Assembly: GCF_045679555.1 (NCBI RefSeq)
Contig: NC_092087.1
Span: 88,195,966 to 88,259,965 of the forward strand
Length of the DNA: 64,000 nucleotides
DNA from: Salvelinus alpinus
Taxonomy: Eukaryota; Chordata; Actinopteri; Salmoniformes; Salmonidae
Reading direction: 5' to 3'
In this document: one piece after another, positions 24,901 to 38,455 of the stretch
How positions within the stretch are numbered: the stretch's first letter is position 1
Layout of the letters: each line of letters begins with the position of its first letter
Made by a program: the position numbers and the translations under genes
The notes under the pieces: generated by a model
What the model was told of the DNA's origin: nothing
Database searches by the model: none
What the model saw: only the letters and a program-made list of their open reading frames with translations

Positions 24901-25945
24901 TGCAGCGTCTCCCAATCCTGGTCCCTGGCATTGCCCCAGCATTAACATATTCATGATTAGTGCTAGGACAATTCTTTTTTTGAATTGCACCCCTTTGGGT
25001 CCCCAGGACCAGGATTGGGAAACACTGACTTGAACCAATAAAGCCTGTGTTACAGTTGAATCTTGATCGTTCCATGTAGTTTCACTTAGTTCTCCCACAG
25101 AGATGGGCCCTGGTCACAAGTAGTGCACTATAAAGGGAATAGGGTGCCTGATTGATGATGACCTCTGTCTTGTTTTAGTGGACACCTAAAGATGACCTGG
25201 CCACGCTGAAGATCCATGGGAAATGTGACGACGTGATGCGTCTCCTTATGGAGGAGCTGAACATTCAGATCCCTGCCTACAACCAGTAAGACCTGTCTCA
25301 AAACACACCTCGGGTGTCTTCACTAGGAAGCACTGTCTCAAAACACACCTCGGGTGTCTTCACTAGGAAGCACTGTCTCAAAACACACCTCGGGTGTCTT
25401 CACTAGGAGGCAAACTGGTTGGAACGCGGAGGGACATACCTGAACTTGTTATTGCTAAAAGTTTTCTGTTGCAAATAGTTATTTTATTTAACCGTTATTT
25501 AACTAGGCAAGTCATGATTAGTTGAATGGTATGGTGTTGAATCGGGTGCGTTTGTCCTTGCACTATCATTTTTTAATTGCACCACTTTGGGTCCCCAGGA
25601 CCAGGATTGGAAACCACTGACTTGAACCAATAAAGCCAGAGTTGAATGCTATTAGTTATGCTATGGTGTGCACTAATGAATGCACCCCACCTGGAACACC
25701 CTGACTGACGCATTCCTAACTGCCCTTCGTTCATCAGGACAGAGGACCCTGTACTCAGCTTGGCCACGCCGCTGAGACCAGAAGAGGAGGACAGTTACAC
25801 TCGTAAACTCATAGCTCCGCCCGCTGGCGGGAAGGACTGCTCACCAGACTCCCCGGGACAGGGTGGAGGAACAGCAGTACAAGGAGGCTGGTTCGGACGA
25901 GGATACTCCAAAGGGAGGAAGAGGAGGAGGAAGAAGGTGGCGTAG
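21902..25945 (+). CDS. sirt7: NAD-dependent protein deacylase sirtuin-7
   Basis: Ten coding exons: 21902-22006, 22457-22594, 22859-22963, 23466-23536, 23891-23963, 24090-24188, 24288-24524, 24795-24875, 25179-25285, 25738-25945, giving 407 residues (human SIRT7 has 400). SIRT7 is a nuclear/nucleolar class IV sirtuin acting on H3K18ac and rDNA chromatin. Visible motifs: NAD-binding TGAGIST (110-116), [23 protein letters not shown], catalytic His in SELHGN (about residue 191), zinc cysteines CTSC (199/202) and CAHC (229/232), [11 protein letters not shown], and LGSSLKVLKKY. The C-terminus [18 protein letters not shown] is the basic nucleolar tail. The start [16 protein letters not shown] is the first ATG of the exon and matches the family's charged N-terminus. 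All splice phases agree. Confidence 0.96.
22320..22412. repeat. Palindromic MITE-like repeat (GTGCTGAT / ATCAGCAC type)
   Basis: AGTGCTGATTTTAGGATCAG and CTGATCCTAGATCAGCACTT form inverted arms around about 45 bp in sirt7 intron 1. Related arm fragments occur near 27455-27535, 44020-44100 and 56830-56900. Confidence 0.65.
22629..22738. repeat. Palindromic MITE-like repeat (AGCCTGG type)
   Basis: AGCCTGGTCCCAGATCTGTT and ACTGGCACCCAGGCTACC are inverted ends around ATGACAATTCCATAAGAAGT in sirt7 intron 2. A right-arm fragment lies at 23050-23100 in intron 3. Confidence 0.65.
23285..23425. repeat. tRNA/SINE-related dispersed repeat fragment
   Basis: Contains AGGGCCTTGCTCAATGGCAC, AGATTTTTCACCTAGTC, GTTACTGGCCCAATCGGC and TAGGCTACCTGTCACC. 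These blocks are typical of a very common fish SINE-like element. It is 40 bp upstream of the sirt7 exon 4 acceptor. A related piece lies at 34735-34885. Confidence 0.6.
23546..23878. repeat. 40-bp minisatellite in sirt7 intron 4
   Basis: About eight units containing AAGATGGCAACTTCATCATA and CTGCATGTAATTAAGTCAAC. Later units carry AGAGGGCAACTTTGTC. The array starts about 10 bp after the exon 4 donor and nearly fills the intron. Confidence 0.92.
24905..25045. repeat. Inverted repeat element (TCCCAATCCTGGTCC arms)
   Basis: TCTCCCAATCCTGGTCCCTG and CCAGGACCAGGATTGGGAAA are inverted arms about 105 bp apart in sirt7 intron 8. The right half recurs at about 25565-25640 in intron 9, including the following TTGAACCAATAAAGCC. 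Confidence 0.6.
25287..25410. repeat. 43-bp tandem repeat after the sirt7 exon 9 donor
   Basis: About three units with CTGTCTCAAAACACACCTCG and GGTGTCTTCACTAGGA begin within 10 bp of the donor at 25286. Confidence 0.85.
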
Positions 25946-26555
25946 CAGAACGTTAATCATAGTAGAAATTTGACACACGATTCTCCATCTCCTTTTTGTT
26001 CTGATTGGTTGTTTTTGAAATGGACCTTGATAGTAAGGAAGACGTACCAGCAAAAAGAAGTGAGGGGGGAAAAGCTCACTAAGACAGAGCTATTTGTGAT
26101 GCAGAGTATTATGATGGTTTCAGATACTACCTCTTTAAGCCTGAGGGAGCATCCTAATAATCTCTCCTTTCTGGTCGTCACTAGTTACCACAGCCACAAA
26201 GTCATAAACCCTGCCTCTTTCCACAATTTAAAATGTGATTTTTACCCCTAACCACACTGCTAACCTTATGCCTAACCTTAAATTAAGACCAAAAAGCCCC
26301 CCCCCCCCCAAAAAAAGAATAATATATATATACGATATAGCCAATTTTGACTTTGTGGTTGTGCTATCTAGTGGAAACCCTTTCTCCTGAAGTGTGCACT
26401 TGTTCACTTCCCGTCATGGATTTAAAAGAAAATGACTGGTATATGGAAACTCCCTCTGCTCCATGCTACACTAATCCAATGCTTTTAAGTTTGTGGGGAG
26501 TAGTGAACACTTCAGGAGGAGAGATTATTGGGCTGTAACCTAAGAGTCTGTTTCA
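25946..26555. other. sirt7 3' flank with a CACAAAGTC inverted-repeat element
   Basis: No gene seen. A dispersed element lies at about 26165-26375, with ends CACTAGTTACCACAGCCACA and GACTTTGTGGTTGTGCTATC, inverted to each other. The sirt7 polyadenylation site could not be fixed: no AATAAA lies within about 1 kb. Confidence 0.45.
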
Positions 26556-28099
26556 ATTGAATGGTGCTTTTATGGAGTTTCATAGGAGTGGTGTTTTGTG
26601 TTTGTTACATGCACAGCACCTTACTAACTTTCCTCAGGTTTTCCGTCGTCGCTGCCATCCTATTACAGTACAGCACATTCATGGCATTAGTATCTAATGA
26701 CATGCATTCATTTTTATTTTTTTTAAAGCATAAACCAGGTTTCCATTCAACTGTTTTATACGGTATTACATATCAAAATATGCTTGACAAGGTGGGATCT
26801 TTTTGTGTCTGTAAAATGTATTATGCAGGAAATGTCGGTGTAAACGTATTTATGAGCAAATATTGATATAATAGCCGTCATATTAAAGTAAACTTAGTGA
26901 GAAGACCACTCCTGTAATCGCGTGACTAAGACTCGTTAGGACAGCATGCCGTTTATTAGGCTACAGATGAAATCAGTTATGATGAACTTCACAGGGGGGG
27001 GGGGGAAAGTGCACAGTGATGAGCTTGATGCTCCTTTCAATAAATATCGAGGGTCTTATTCTGGTGACATGGTGCTTGGCTGCCGTTTGACATAATAATC
27101 TCCTGTAGACTATACCAGCACTGTATCTGAGAGCTGTTGGCTAGAGCACACGTGACAATACCAGTGGGCACACGTGCGATGGAAACCCATTTAACTTGTA
27201 TTTTTTATTTGGTACATGGGAATTGAACCGGTAAAAGGTATTTTTCGGTGCGCTACATTTTGTTGCTCTAGATTGCAGGAAATGGCAGTTACCGGTGTTC
27301 AAAAACACTCAGCAGCACCACCTTGTTAAAAAATCCTGGGGAGAACCCTGCATCACGTTTACATAATGTTGTTTACTAAATGTTACTGTAACTTCTGTTG
27401 TTCCTGCCTTGTTTTTAATAGAAAGACACTCAGGTGGAAGTTTCTCATAGGTACAGGTCTGGGATCAGCCTCCCCGCCACAATCATAACCTTAACAGTTA
27501 GTGGGAGGAATGACCCGGGATCAGCGTTTAGGAGCAACTTCTCCATACACCTAGAAAGGCAAGGATGAGCACTGAGTGATCATGATTACTACCATCATTG
27601 CAATGCTGCAGTTTTACACTGTGAAGCCTTGTGGCAAGTCTCTACTTTGCAATATGTATAACCCTTTTGTTTCAGAGTTACTGTGAAGTCAGTCCAAAGG
27701 CCAGCAGATGGCGATATTGAGTAGTTTCATCTTGCTGTCCAAAGGAAATGTATGCAACCGTGGACGGGTTCGTACATAAAACATTCTCCATTCAGGCTGC
27801 AAATGTGTCAATTTCCTCCTTAACTGGATTTAATGGCGAGGAGGGAAAACATTTAGAAAATATGCATACTTTAGTTATGAAACACCATTTTCCTCTATCG
27901 TAGAGTAGTTAATGCTAGTCCTTGATTTTATGTATTGTGTTTAGCCAATCATGTTGTAGCAGTCTGTTCTTTTTTAATTGTATTGGCTGATTGCATCCAA
28001 CTGAGGTGCATACACCACAACCTACTGTACTCCCTTGACACATTGATAAAAAAAGAGATACTTAAGATGGTGGTGGGGGGGGGGGGGATTGCACTAGCA

Positions 28100-28330
28100 G
28101 CTAACCCTACACCCATTAAAACTTCACCACTATACCAACTAACCCTACACCCATTAAAACCTCACCACTATACCAACTAACCCTACACCCATTAAAACCT
28201 CACCACTGTACCAACTAACCCTACACCCATTAAAACATCACCACTATACCAACTAACCCTACACCCATTACAACATCACCACTATACCAACTAACCCTAC
28301 ACCCATTAAAACCTCACCACTGTTCCACTA
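28100..28330. repeat. 38-bp minisatellite, short allele
   Basis: About six units with AACCCTACACCCATTAAAAC and CTCACCACTATACCAACT inside duplicated block copy 1. Confidence 0.92.
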
Positions 28331-29043
28331 CAGCACCAGTCTGTTTGTTTCCCCCCTAGTCTGATAGTTTTCAAAATAAAACATCTGATTGACTGAACGT
28401 GATACACAGCATCCGGGACTAGCATTGGCTACTCTAGCATGGTGGTGGGAAATGGTGTTTCAGAAAGTACAGTTTCCCTGTGGTTTGTTTTCTTCTGCCT
28501 TCTCGCCATTAAATCAAGTTAATGTGGCCGACAGCAACAACTGGGGGAGAAGGCAAACTCCACCTAACTAATTTCAATGTTTGGAATCACAAGTTTGTGA
28601 TATTAGTTAAACTTCCCCTTTTATATGGAGGAAATCTACAACTTTGCAGCCTGAATGAAGAATGTTTTATGTACGAACCGGTCCATGGGGATATGACTGT
28701 ATAGCGGGGATAAGCATTTCACTGTAAAGTATACACCTGTTGTATTGGCGTATGTGCCCAATAACATTTAATATGAGTGTATGTCCGGCTGCATGCATTC
28801 CCTTTGGATGATAAGATGAAACGACTCAATATCACCATTTGCCGGCCTTTGGGCAACTGTGAAGTATACATTGTCCACCCCTTGACTGTTTATGTAATGT
28901 TACGATAATTTAAAAAAGTGCCGTTGAATCTATTCAAACTTTGCCTGTTGTATTGTTTTCTCTCTCAAACATATTGGTTGACAGGAAAGTGTTTTTGTAC
29001 TTTGTTTACACACTAATCGCGTAGATGTATCGGAAATGTATAG

Positions 29044-29475
29044 GATGCGTTCGTAAATTCGCTCTGGCTATTTACTCTGATTTCAGAGCACTCTCGTCTG
29101 AGTTTTGCCAGAGCGCAGAATAACTGATGAATTTACTAAAGCTCAACACCCGTTGAATATGTCTGGTGTCAGTAAACGTCGGCAAAAAAGGGTAATTAAA
29201 TTGATGCCAGCAGCACAGTTACAATCACCAACCATCTGGATAAAACAGCCTAACCAGCTCTGCTAGGGCGAGTAAAATGGTCAGAGTGAGGGTTTCTCTC
29301 ATTTGTGTCTGGAAGTAGCTAGCCAGTTAGCTTGAGTGCTTAATTGCCGTTGTGAGGTTAAAACGCTCGGATCAACCCTTCTTTAAATATATGTATATAA
29401 AAAAAACATGTACACCGCGAAAGGATTTGAATGTATGAATGCCCAGAGCGCACTCTGGCACTCCAGACGGAAGTC
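29044..29475. mobile_element. hAT-like MITE, copy 1 (probable)
   Basis: Left end GGATGCGTTCGTAAATTCGC; the interior CAACACCCGTTGAATATG and CAGCTCTGCTAGGGCGAGTA match a salmonid MITE I recognise, whose right end is normally the inverted GAATTTACGAACGCA. The right end here is decayed. It sits at the right border of the duplicated block. Family placement is from memory. Confidence 0.5.
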
Positions 29476-29489
29476 ACATGCAGGAATCA

Positions 29490-29683
29490 ATGTTAATAAT
29501 GAATGATGTAAATCATGCTTATATGACTTGTTTGTGCAGCAGTATATAAGGACTGAGAGGGAACGCCCTTGTCAGAGTTTTCATCAAGCTTGGGTTGAGT
29601 TTGTGAACCTCTCCGGTCCTGATAATAAAGATTGATTCATTTACATTGATTTTGACTCCTTACTGGTGAATTTCCACAACAAT
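29490..29683 (+). mobile_element. Solo-LTR-like fossil (family uncertain)
   Basis: A short segment with TGTTAATAATG at the left, a TATA-like TATATAAGGAC, a polyadenylation-like AATAAAG and an end in CCACAACA has the layout of a retroelement LTR. No internal genes accompany it. Its right part recurs at about 36783-36830. It looks old and broken; family and age are not determinable by eye. Confidence 0.35.
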
Positions 29684-29918
29684 CTTTTAGGAGCAAACAA
29701 ATTATACAAGAGGTCTATGCTCCTTGTAAAAGTATTATTATTATAGATTTTAAAAACATATAATTCATGTGATAAGTAGACGTTGTTTTGCAGATAATGG
29801 ATTTAATTTATTGATCTATTGAATACATGAATAGTGTTGGATTCTAGCTTGAAATGTAACTATTCATGTTACCAGACTGGACCTTATTGATTACTTTGCA
29901 TGTAGAAGGAATGTATAT

Positions 29919-30445
29919 GTCGGGGTCAATGGAGGGTGGATAGGAACTAAGTGTATGGAAAGTTACTGAGTGAGACAAGGGGGAGTGCAGAAGGTTTACA
30001 CTCTGTCAACACATGTTATTGTTAAATATCACAGCTCCTAAGGAGGGAGGCAAAGGGCAACAGTCTGGTCTCAGTCACTGATAAAGTAAGACAGCCGTGG
30101 ATTAGGGACGAGCGAGGAATCCGTCCCGAGGTCAGGCCAGATGAAGTGAAAAGGAACAGTCCTATTTCACACACATATACTTCCACGCCCACGAAGGTTC
30201 GAGCATCAGGCAGGGCCATGACTACACCAGTGAGGAACCAATTAAGTTCCTGCCTAGCAACAGAGTTTTATTGGCTGTCTAGATGTGCAACAAGTTGACA
30301 CCTCGCCTAGTAGGAAGGTATAAATATATGTGCTTCTATAATCATGTCTTTGTCTTTGCAGCTGTATAACCCGGTGGGTGAATAAAGTTGATTTGAGCTT
30401 TTTCTAATTGTCTGAGTTTTTACTCTGTTTGTTCAGAACTTAACA
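29919..30445 (+). mobile_element. Second solo-LTR-like fossil (family uncertain)
   Basis: Begins TGTCGGGGTCAATGG and ends CAGAACTTAACA, with TATAAATATATG and a downstream AATAAAG in LTR-like order. A shorter copy lies at about 36900-37165 next to the second zinc-finger exon. No gag, pol or env remains. Treated as an old, broken fossil. Confidence 0.35.
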
Positions 30446-30702
30446 ATACACACCTAGTATTGTTGAAACATTATTCAACATTATACAGTTATTTAATGGA
30501 TAATAGGAGTTAAATAAGATACAGCTCTGAACACCTCCTCCCCACCACACACACACAACACTCCTACTCCAAGACACTGGATACATATGGACCCAGAGCT
30601 GCATATTATGCTACACAGGTTACCATGGTAATCAGACTTAGTAAACTGTTAGAGAATGGGAGATGGATGACTCTTTACAAGGTGTTTCTATTGAACCTTT
30701 AT

Positions 30703-32747
<2,045 letters not shown>

Positions 32748-32990
32748 CTGCGGGCCGCCATCTTTATGCACCTCCGCTATCGTTTCAGAAGCAGACTGTA
32801 GTCTAATCGACACAACATGGTTCTTACTTAATGAAATCAAATCTCCATCTTCCTTATCTTCTTCTCCTCTCTCAGTTCCACTCTGTCCCGGTGCTTTCCT
32901 GCAGTCGACCAGAACCAGCAGTAAAGCGGTACCAGGAGGCGTTTGACCCGGGGACTCCGGGAGGGTGGAGGGGAACGTGCTAGCTTTGTC
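32748..32990 (-). CDS. Candidate upstream exon on the zinc-finger strand
   Basis: On the - strand, a CAG acceptor (32993-32991) and a GTACTT donor after 32748 bound 81 open codons including LLLVLVDCRKAPGQSGTE and DGDLISLSKNHVVSIRLQSA, ending HKDGGPQ. It is about 1 kb upstream of the zinc-finger exon. It ends in phase 0 whereas that exon needs one leading base, so another exon or donor would be needed to join them. Coding status is uncertain; it may be a 5' exon of a multigene zinc-finger family. Confidence 0.35.
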
Positions 32991-33340
32991 CTGTTGGCCA
33001 CAATAAATATCAAACAGTTTATCATTAAACCAAATATTGTATTATTTTAGTCTACACCTCTGATGGATTTGGGAACATCCCTAGAATATCTCATTTTTCC
33101 TCAAATGTTCAATCGTTCACTACTTCCCACTAATCGAATAGTATTGGGTTGGTGGAGGCATGGGCTAGTCAGAGTTTCCACCATATTTACTATACCAGTA
33201 ATTTCCTTTCAAAACAGAGAGGAAGAGGCGACTTGTGGCTTATTTGATCGAATATACGTTTCGTAATGATTAAGTTGTTACGAGTGTACTGATAAAAGTA
33301 GGACACGTGACATGTCAGCAACTTTGAGAGAAAAAAACTA

Positions 33341-33890
33341 CTAGTGCCAGGTCGACATTAGTTACCATAGCCACAAAGTCATCAACTTTATTATTTGACC
33401 CCGCTGGTAATCTATGAACGTTTGAACATCTTGAGGAACAATCTGGCCTTAATGGCCATGTACTCTTATATTCTCCACCCGGCTCACCCAGAAGAAGACT
33501 GGCCACCCCTCAGAGCCTGGTTCCTCCCTAGGTTTCTTCCTAGGTTCCTGCCTTTCTATGGAGTTTTTCCTAGCCTTCGTGCTTCTACATCTGCATTGCT
33601 TGCTTTTGGGAGTTTTAGGCTGGGTTTCTGTACAGGGAACTTTGTGACATCGGCTGATGTAAAACGGGCTATAAATACATAAACACGATTGATTGATCGA
33701 TTGAAAAACCACGCCTATTTAAACAATTTATCGTCTTAAAATGTAATATTAAACCTAACCTTAACCACACTGCTAACCTTATGCCTGATCCTAACCTTAA
33801 ACTCAAAAAAGCTAATTTTTGTTTCCATGAATTTCTACGATATAAATGTTTTACTTTGTGGCTGTGATAACGACTGCCTGCCATTTGTGA
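33341..33890. repeat. CACAAAGTC inverted-repeat element split by another repeat
   Basis: The left part (ATTAGTTACCATAGCCACAA) and right part (CTTTGTGGCTGTGATAACGA, preceded by AACCACACTGCTAACCTTAT) match the element at 26165-26375. They are separated by an unrelated repeat at about 33393-33705. Confidence 0.6.
33393..33705 (+). mobile_element. SINE-like dispersed repeat inserted in another element
   Basis: Runs from TGACCCCGCTGGTAATCTAT through GGCCACCCCTCAGAGCCTGG and TTCCTAGGTTCCTGCC to GGCTATAAATACATAAACAC with a GATTGATTGAT tail. The opposite-strand relative lies in the pcyt2 LINE tail at about 56205-56335. The tail position suggests retrotransposition; the family name is uncertain. Confidence 0.6.
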
Positions 33891-33979
33891 AGACACTTCT
33901 TTTCATTACATATCAGAAGACAATCGCTGGCAACTCATTATTGGGTTAATTTACAGGAACGTGGGGTGTCTCACCCCAC

Positions 33980-35225
33980 AAAAGGGGAGCTACAGAAAAG
34001 TTGGGAGCATGAACGTGGACAGAATAAAAGCTTTGGATGGGTGGGTGATGACCAGGAGAGGCAGATGGGAATGTATGTCAGGGACTTTAGCCCCACGGTA
34101 ACTATCCCTGTGAGTCCACCATGGCTACTTCCACCTCCAGTAGTTGATTTACAAGTGTTGGAGAGAGTACAGAAAGACAGGGAGGGGGTTGATACATGCA
34201 ACTACTTTAAAAGGCGACTGGAAACTGTAAATCAGTATTTTTTACCCATATATACAGATGGATCAAAGACCCAAGGACAGGTCAGACTGGATCAGCCTTT
34301 GTTGAACAGGAGAGTGGGGTGGCTGTCAGGAGAAGTATTACAGACCAACTGGCTGTGTACATGGCAGAGTTGATGGCCATACTGTTGGCCTTGCAGTGGG
34401 TGGAGGAAGTCAAGCCAGACAGAGTAGCTATATGTTCTGACTCGTGTGCTGTGTTGATGAGTCTGCAGTCATTTAGCTCACATAGCAGACAAGGCCTGCT
34501 CTATGCCCGGGTGAGACAGATGGATGTCCATATAAGCTTTGCTTGGGTCCCGGCCCATGTGGGGGTGGAAGGGAATGAGGAAGTAGATGTGCTTGCTAAA
34601 CAGACCCTTAGGAGACAGGAGGTGGAGGTGCCAATGAGAAAAGCAGAGGCTAAGGGAATGATATGGGCAGTAGTGGTGCAGAGATGGCAGGAGCAGTGGA
34701 ACAGTGACAATAAGGGCAGCCATCTATTCATTGTTTACATTTTAGTCATTTAGCAGAAACTCTTATCAGAGTGACTTACACAAACAATTAGGGTTAAGTT
34801 GCTCAGAGGCACAGACAGATTTTTCACCTAGTCGGCTCGGGTTACTGGCCCAATGCTCTAAACTGCTAGGTTACCTGCCGCCCCCATTCCAGGTACAGAG
34901 TAAATTAGGATGGTAGGAATGGACAGAAGAGAGGAGGCTTTCCTTACAAGGCTAAGAGTAGGGCACAGCCAGCTGAATAAGTTATTACATGTGATAGGAA
35001 ATCATTCAACAGGAAGATGTGATTACTGCCAGGAAACAGAGACAGTGGAGAATGTACTGATACAGTGTGGGAAGTATGGTCGGGAAAGAGAGAGACTGAT
35101 ACTGTATGAGGGAGAAAGGGGTACAAGAATTGAGTTTGATAAGCATACTGAGTTGAACATCGTTAGATACAGTCGCAAATATGTATCTTTTTTTCATATA
35201 ATGAATAATCTGACCTTCAAGTAAG
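33980..35225 (+). mobile_element. I/Nimb-like LINE fragment with RNase H domain
   Basis: Encodes an RNase H-like region: IYTDGSK (near 34245), AELMAILLALQWVEE (34361-34405), ICSDSCAVLMSL (34430-34465) and FAWVPAHVGVEGNEEVD (34537-34590). A further block, RLRVGHSQLNKLLHVIGNH and CDYCQETETVENVLIQCGKY (34945-35075), is typical of the C-terminus of fish LINEs of this type. At least one frameshift separates the first catalytic Asp from the rest, and a SINE-like piece at 34735-34885 interrupts it. The endonuclease and reverse transcriptase are absent: a 5'-truncated, dead copy between the two zinc-finger copies. Confidence 0.75.
34735..34885. repeat. SINE-like fragment within the LINE
   Basis: TTTACATTTTAGTCATTTAG, AGATTTTTCACCTAGTCGGC and AGGTTACCTGCCGCC match the element seen in sirt7 intron 3 at 23285. 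It separates RNase H from the C-terminal block of the LINE. Confidence 0.65.
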
Positions 35226-36782
35226 TGGAGGTGAACAAGTGTACACTTTGGGAGGAAGGAGAGATGCTTAAGTAATAGGCGTAGATTCCTACGCATGATA
35301 AAGTAGTACGCTACTTTGCCGAAGGAAAAAACAATCCCAACAAGTTTTACCGTCATGTTTTTTGTCCAGCCGTTTAAACTGAACACAGCAATGTGGAGGA
35401 TCAAATATGATGAAAACTAGTCCTAGACATTTTATACAACACAGCAGACCTACACTGTTTAAAGGAAACCAGACTTACCGGATTCATCGTGGAAGCTATT
35501 GTTTCTTACTAAAGAAAATACATGTGTAGGCTACAGCGCAGTTAATATGTTGTCACGGTGTTCAGATAAGGTTTGAGGGGTTTCCGGCCGCAAGAGAATT
35601 CCAGTCTCGATGTTGCAACTGATGTAACCATAGACCAGAGCAATCAAACAGCTATTTAAATATCTAAGCTCAATTACTTTATGACAACATAGCGTCTCAC
35701 ATCTCATGTACGGTAACTTACTTCAGAATGTTCTTGGATAATATTTCACCAATCTATAAAAGTCGAGTAAAGTCAAGAAAACGTTCAACAACACCCCTTT
35801 CACTAAGAATACTGTTTTCTGCTATCGTCTACTTTTACCTGGCAGCAACTTGGAACCGTGTTTCATTTGAGTCCAGATGTTCTCAGGGCTGTTGTTGCAT
35901 CTCCCTCCCTGCAGCCTAGAAACATAGACAACAAACACACTTTATAACTGGTGAAAAACTACACCCGATACTTAAATTAAGCAGGAAACAACACTTATTA
36001 TAACAGACGTGTAGCACTGTAAGACACGTGTTTCTCTGTTGTTGTTTTAAACCTGTTTTATTCTCAGGACCATGACTATAACACAGAGTATTGGGACACA
36101 GGGTAACAACATATCCTGGTCTCTATTCTCAGGACCAGGACTACAACATTGAGTATTGGGATCCAGGCCAACAACATATCCTGGTCTCTTCTACATAATA
36201 CTAAACACAAAAAATGAAGAAAAAAAAAATGAATATGCAATCAGCAATGTAAACAAAACAAAAAACATGAAACCACATTCCAGATGTATGTTTTACTATG
36301 ACATTTACATGCAAGCATTCGTTCTGCGTAAAAAGTAGAATGCTAATTTCCAGAGTGAAGAGAGAGAAGTTTGGTAGGGGAGACCTTACTGGCCGTGAGA
36401 AAACAGAAGAGTGGTGAGGTCTGTGGTTGACATGACCTATAAGTGCTGATGGGCAGAGCTGGCTTCCTGCCCCATGATGCCTCTCCCTAACAACCAACAC
36501 ATCATTCGCTTCACAATAAAAATGTGTGAACATCTTTCTGGAGCACACTTAATATACAATAAGGAAAGTTGAAAGATATCCATATTTAAATCATTGCAAC
36601 AACATTTGACCACACTAATAGGCCTGTGGCTTCTGTACTTCCATATGTCCCATTAGTTACACTAAAACCTGGTCAAGGGATTTACAATAAATATGTGAAC
36701 ATCTTGTGACGGGAATTGTTACGTTTGAAGATAGCCTTGAATTGTACACTGCATCTCCTCTCCCTCTATCTTGTGTTTGAGT
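35226..36782. other. Intergenic DNA between the zinc-finger copies
   Basis: No gene supported. A duplicated segment of about 60 bp lies at 36062-36190 (GAGTATTGGGA, CAACATATCCTGGTCTCT). The rest is AT-rich and possibly includes 5' sequences of the second zinc-finger gene, which could not be delimited. Confidence 0.4.
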
Positions 36783-37417
36783 TAAATTGATTTTGACTCC
36801 TTACTGGTGAATTTCCACAACAATCTTTTAGGGGCAAACAAATAATACAAGAGGTCTATGCTCCTTGTAAAACATATTTTTATTATTATTATAGATTTTA
36901 ATACGCCCACGAAGGTTCGAGCATCAGGCAGGGCCATGACTACACCAGTGAGGAACCAATTAAGTTCCTGCCTAGCTACAGAGTTTTATTGGCTGTCTAG
37001 ATGTGCAACAAGTTGACACCTCGCCTAGTAGGAAGGTATAAATATATGTGCTTCTATAATCACGTCTTTGTCTTTGCAGCTGTATAACCCAGTGGGTGAA
37101 TAAAGTTGGTTTGAGCTTTTTCTAATTGTCTGAGTTTTACTCTGTTTGTTCAGAACTTAACAATACACACCTAGTATTGTTGAAACATTATTCAACATTA
37201 TACAGTTATTTAATGGATAATAGGAGTTAAATAAGATACAGCTCTGAACACCTCCTCCCCACCACACACACACAACACTCCTACTCCAAGACACTTGATA
37301 CATATGGATCCAGAGCTGCATATTATGCTACACAGGTTACCATGGTAATCAGACATAAACTGTTAGAGAATGGGAGATGAATGACTCTTCACAAGATGTT
37401 TTCTATTGAAACTTTAT

Positions 37418-38136
<719 letters not shown>

Positions 38137-38455
38137 CTGTGAAACAAAGACATTGAATAGTTAGGTTTTGCAAATATGGGTCCATAAACAGATGGGTCCT
38201 TCCATGAAATGAATGCCTTTGTGTCCCTTTGATATTTTTTCTTTCGAAATTGTGCACCAATATTCAATTTTAAATCTCTGTTATATTTAATAAAGTACCC
38301 TTTAATACAGAACACATGGAGAATTAGATTAATCAGATGTTTAATATGAAGAAAGACTTGGTAAAGTGACACGATGCAGCATTTAGGTCCTTCTGTCAAC
38401 CCTGTGTAACTTCTAGAAAGATTATTACCCACCTAATACAGAGTTTGGTTTTTCA

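Larger units (their letters stand above)
26556..29475. repeat. Large duplicated block, copy 1
   Basis: Starts AATGGTGCTTTTATGGAGTT and runs to the AACGCTCGGATCAACCC and CACTCTGGCACTCCAGA region. The same ordered sequence recurs in direct orientation at about 38456-41670. Shared markers include CGTCGTCGCTGCCATCCTAT, CCAGCAGATGGCGATATTGA, the AACCCTACACCCATT array and a hAT-like MITE at the right end. Copy 1 has about 6 array units against about 17, and lacks about 330 bp present in copy 2 at 40465-40790. No credible coding sequence seen. Confidence 0.85.

Noticed and set aside
34319-35224. A host RNase H-like gene
   Set aside because: The motifs are those of LINE ORF2 C-termini, the frame is broken and a SINE interrupts it.
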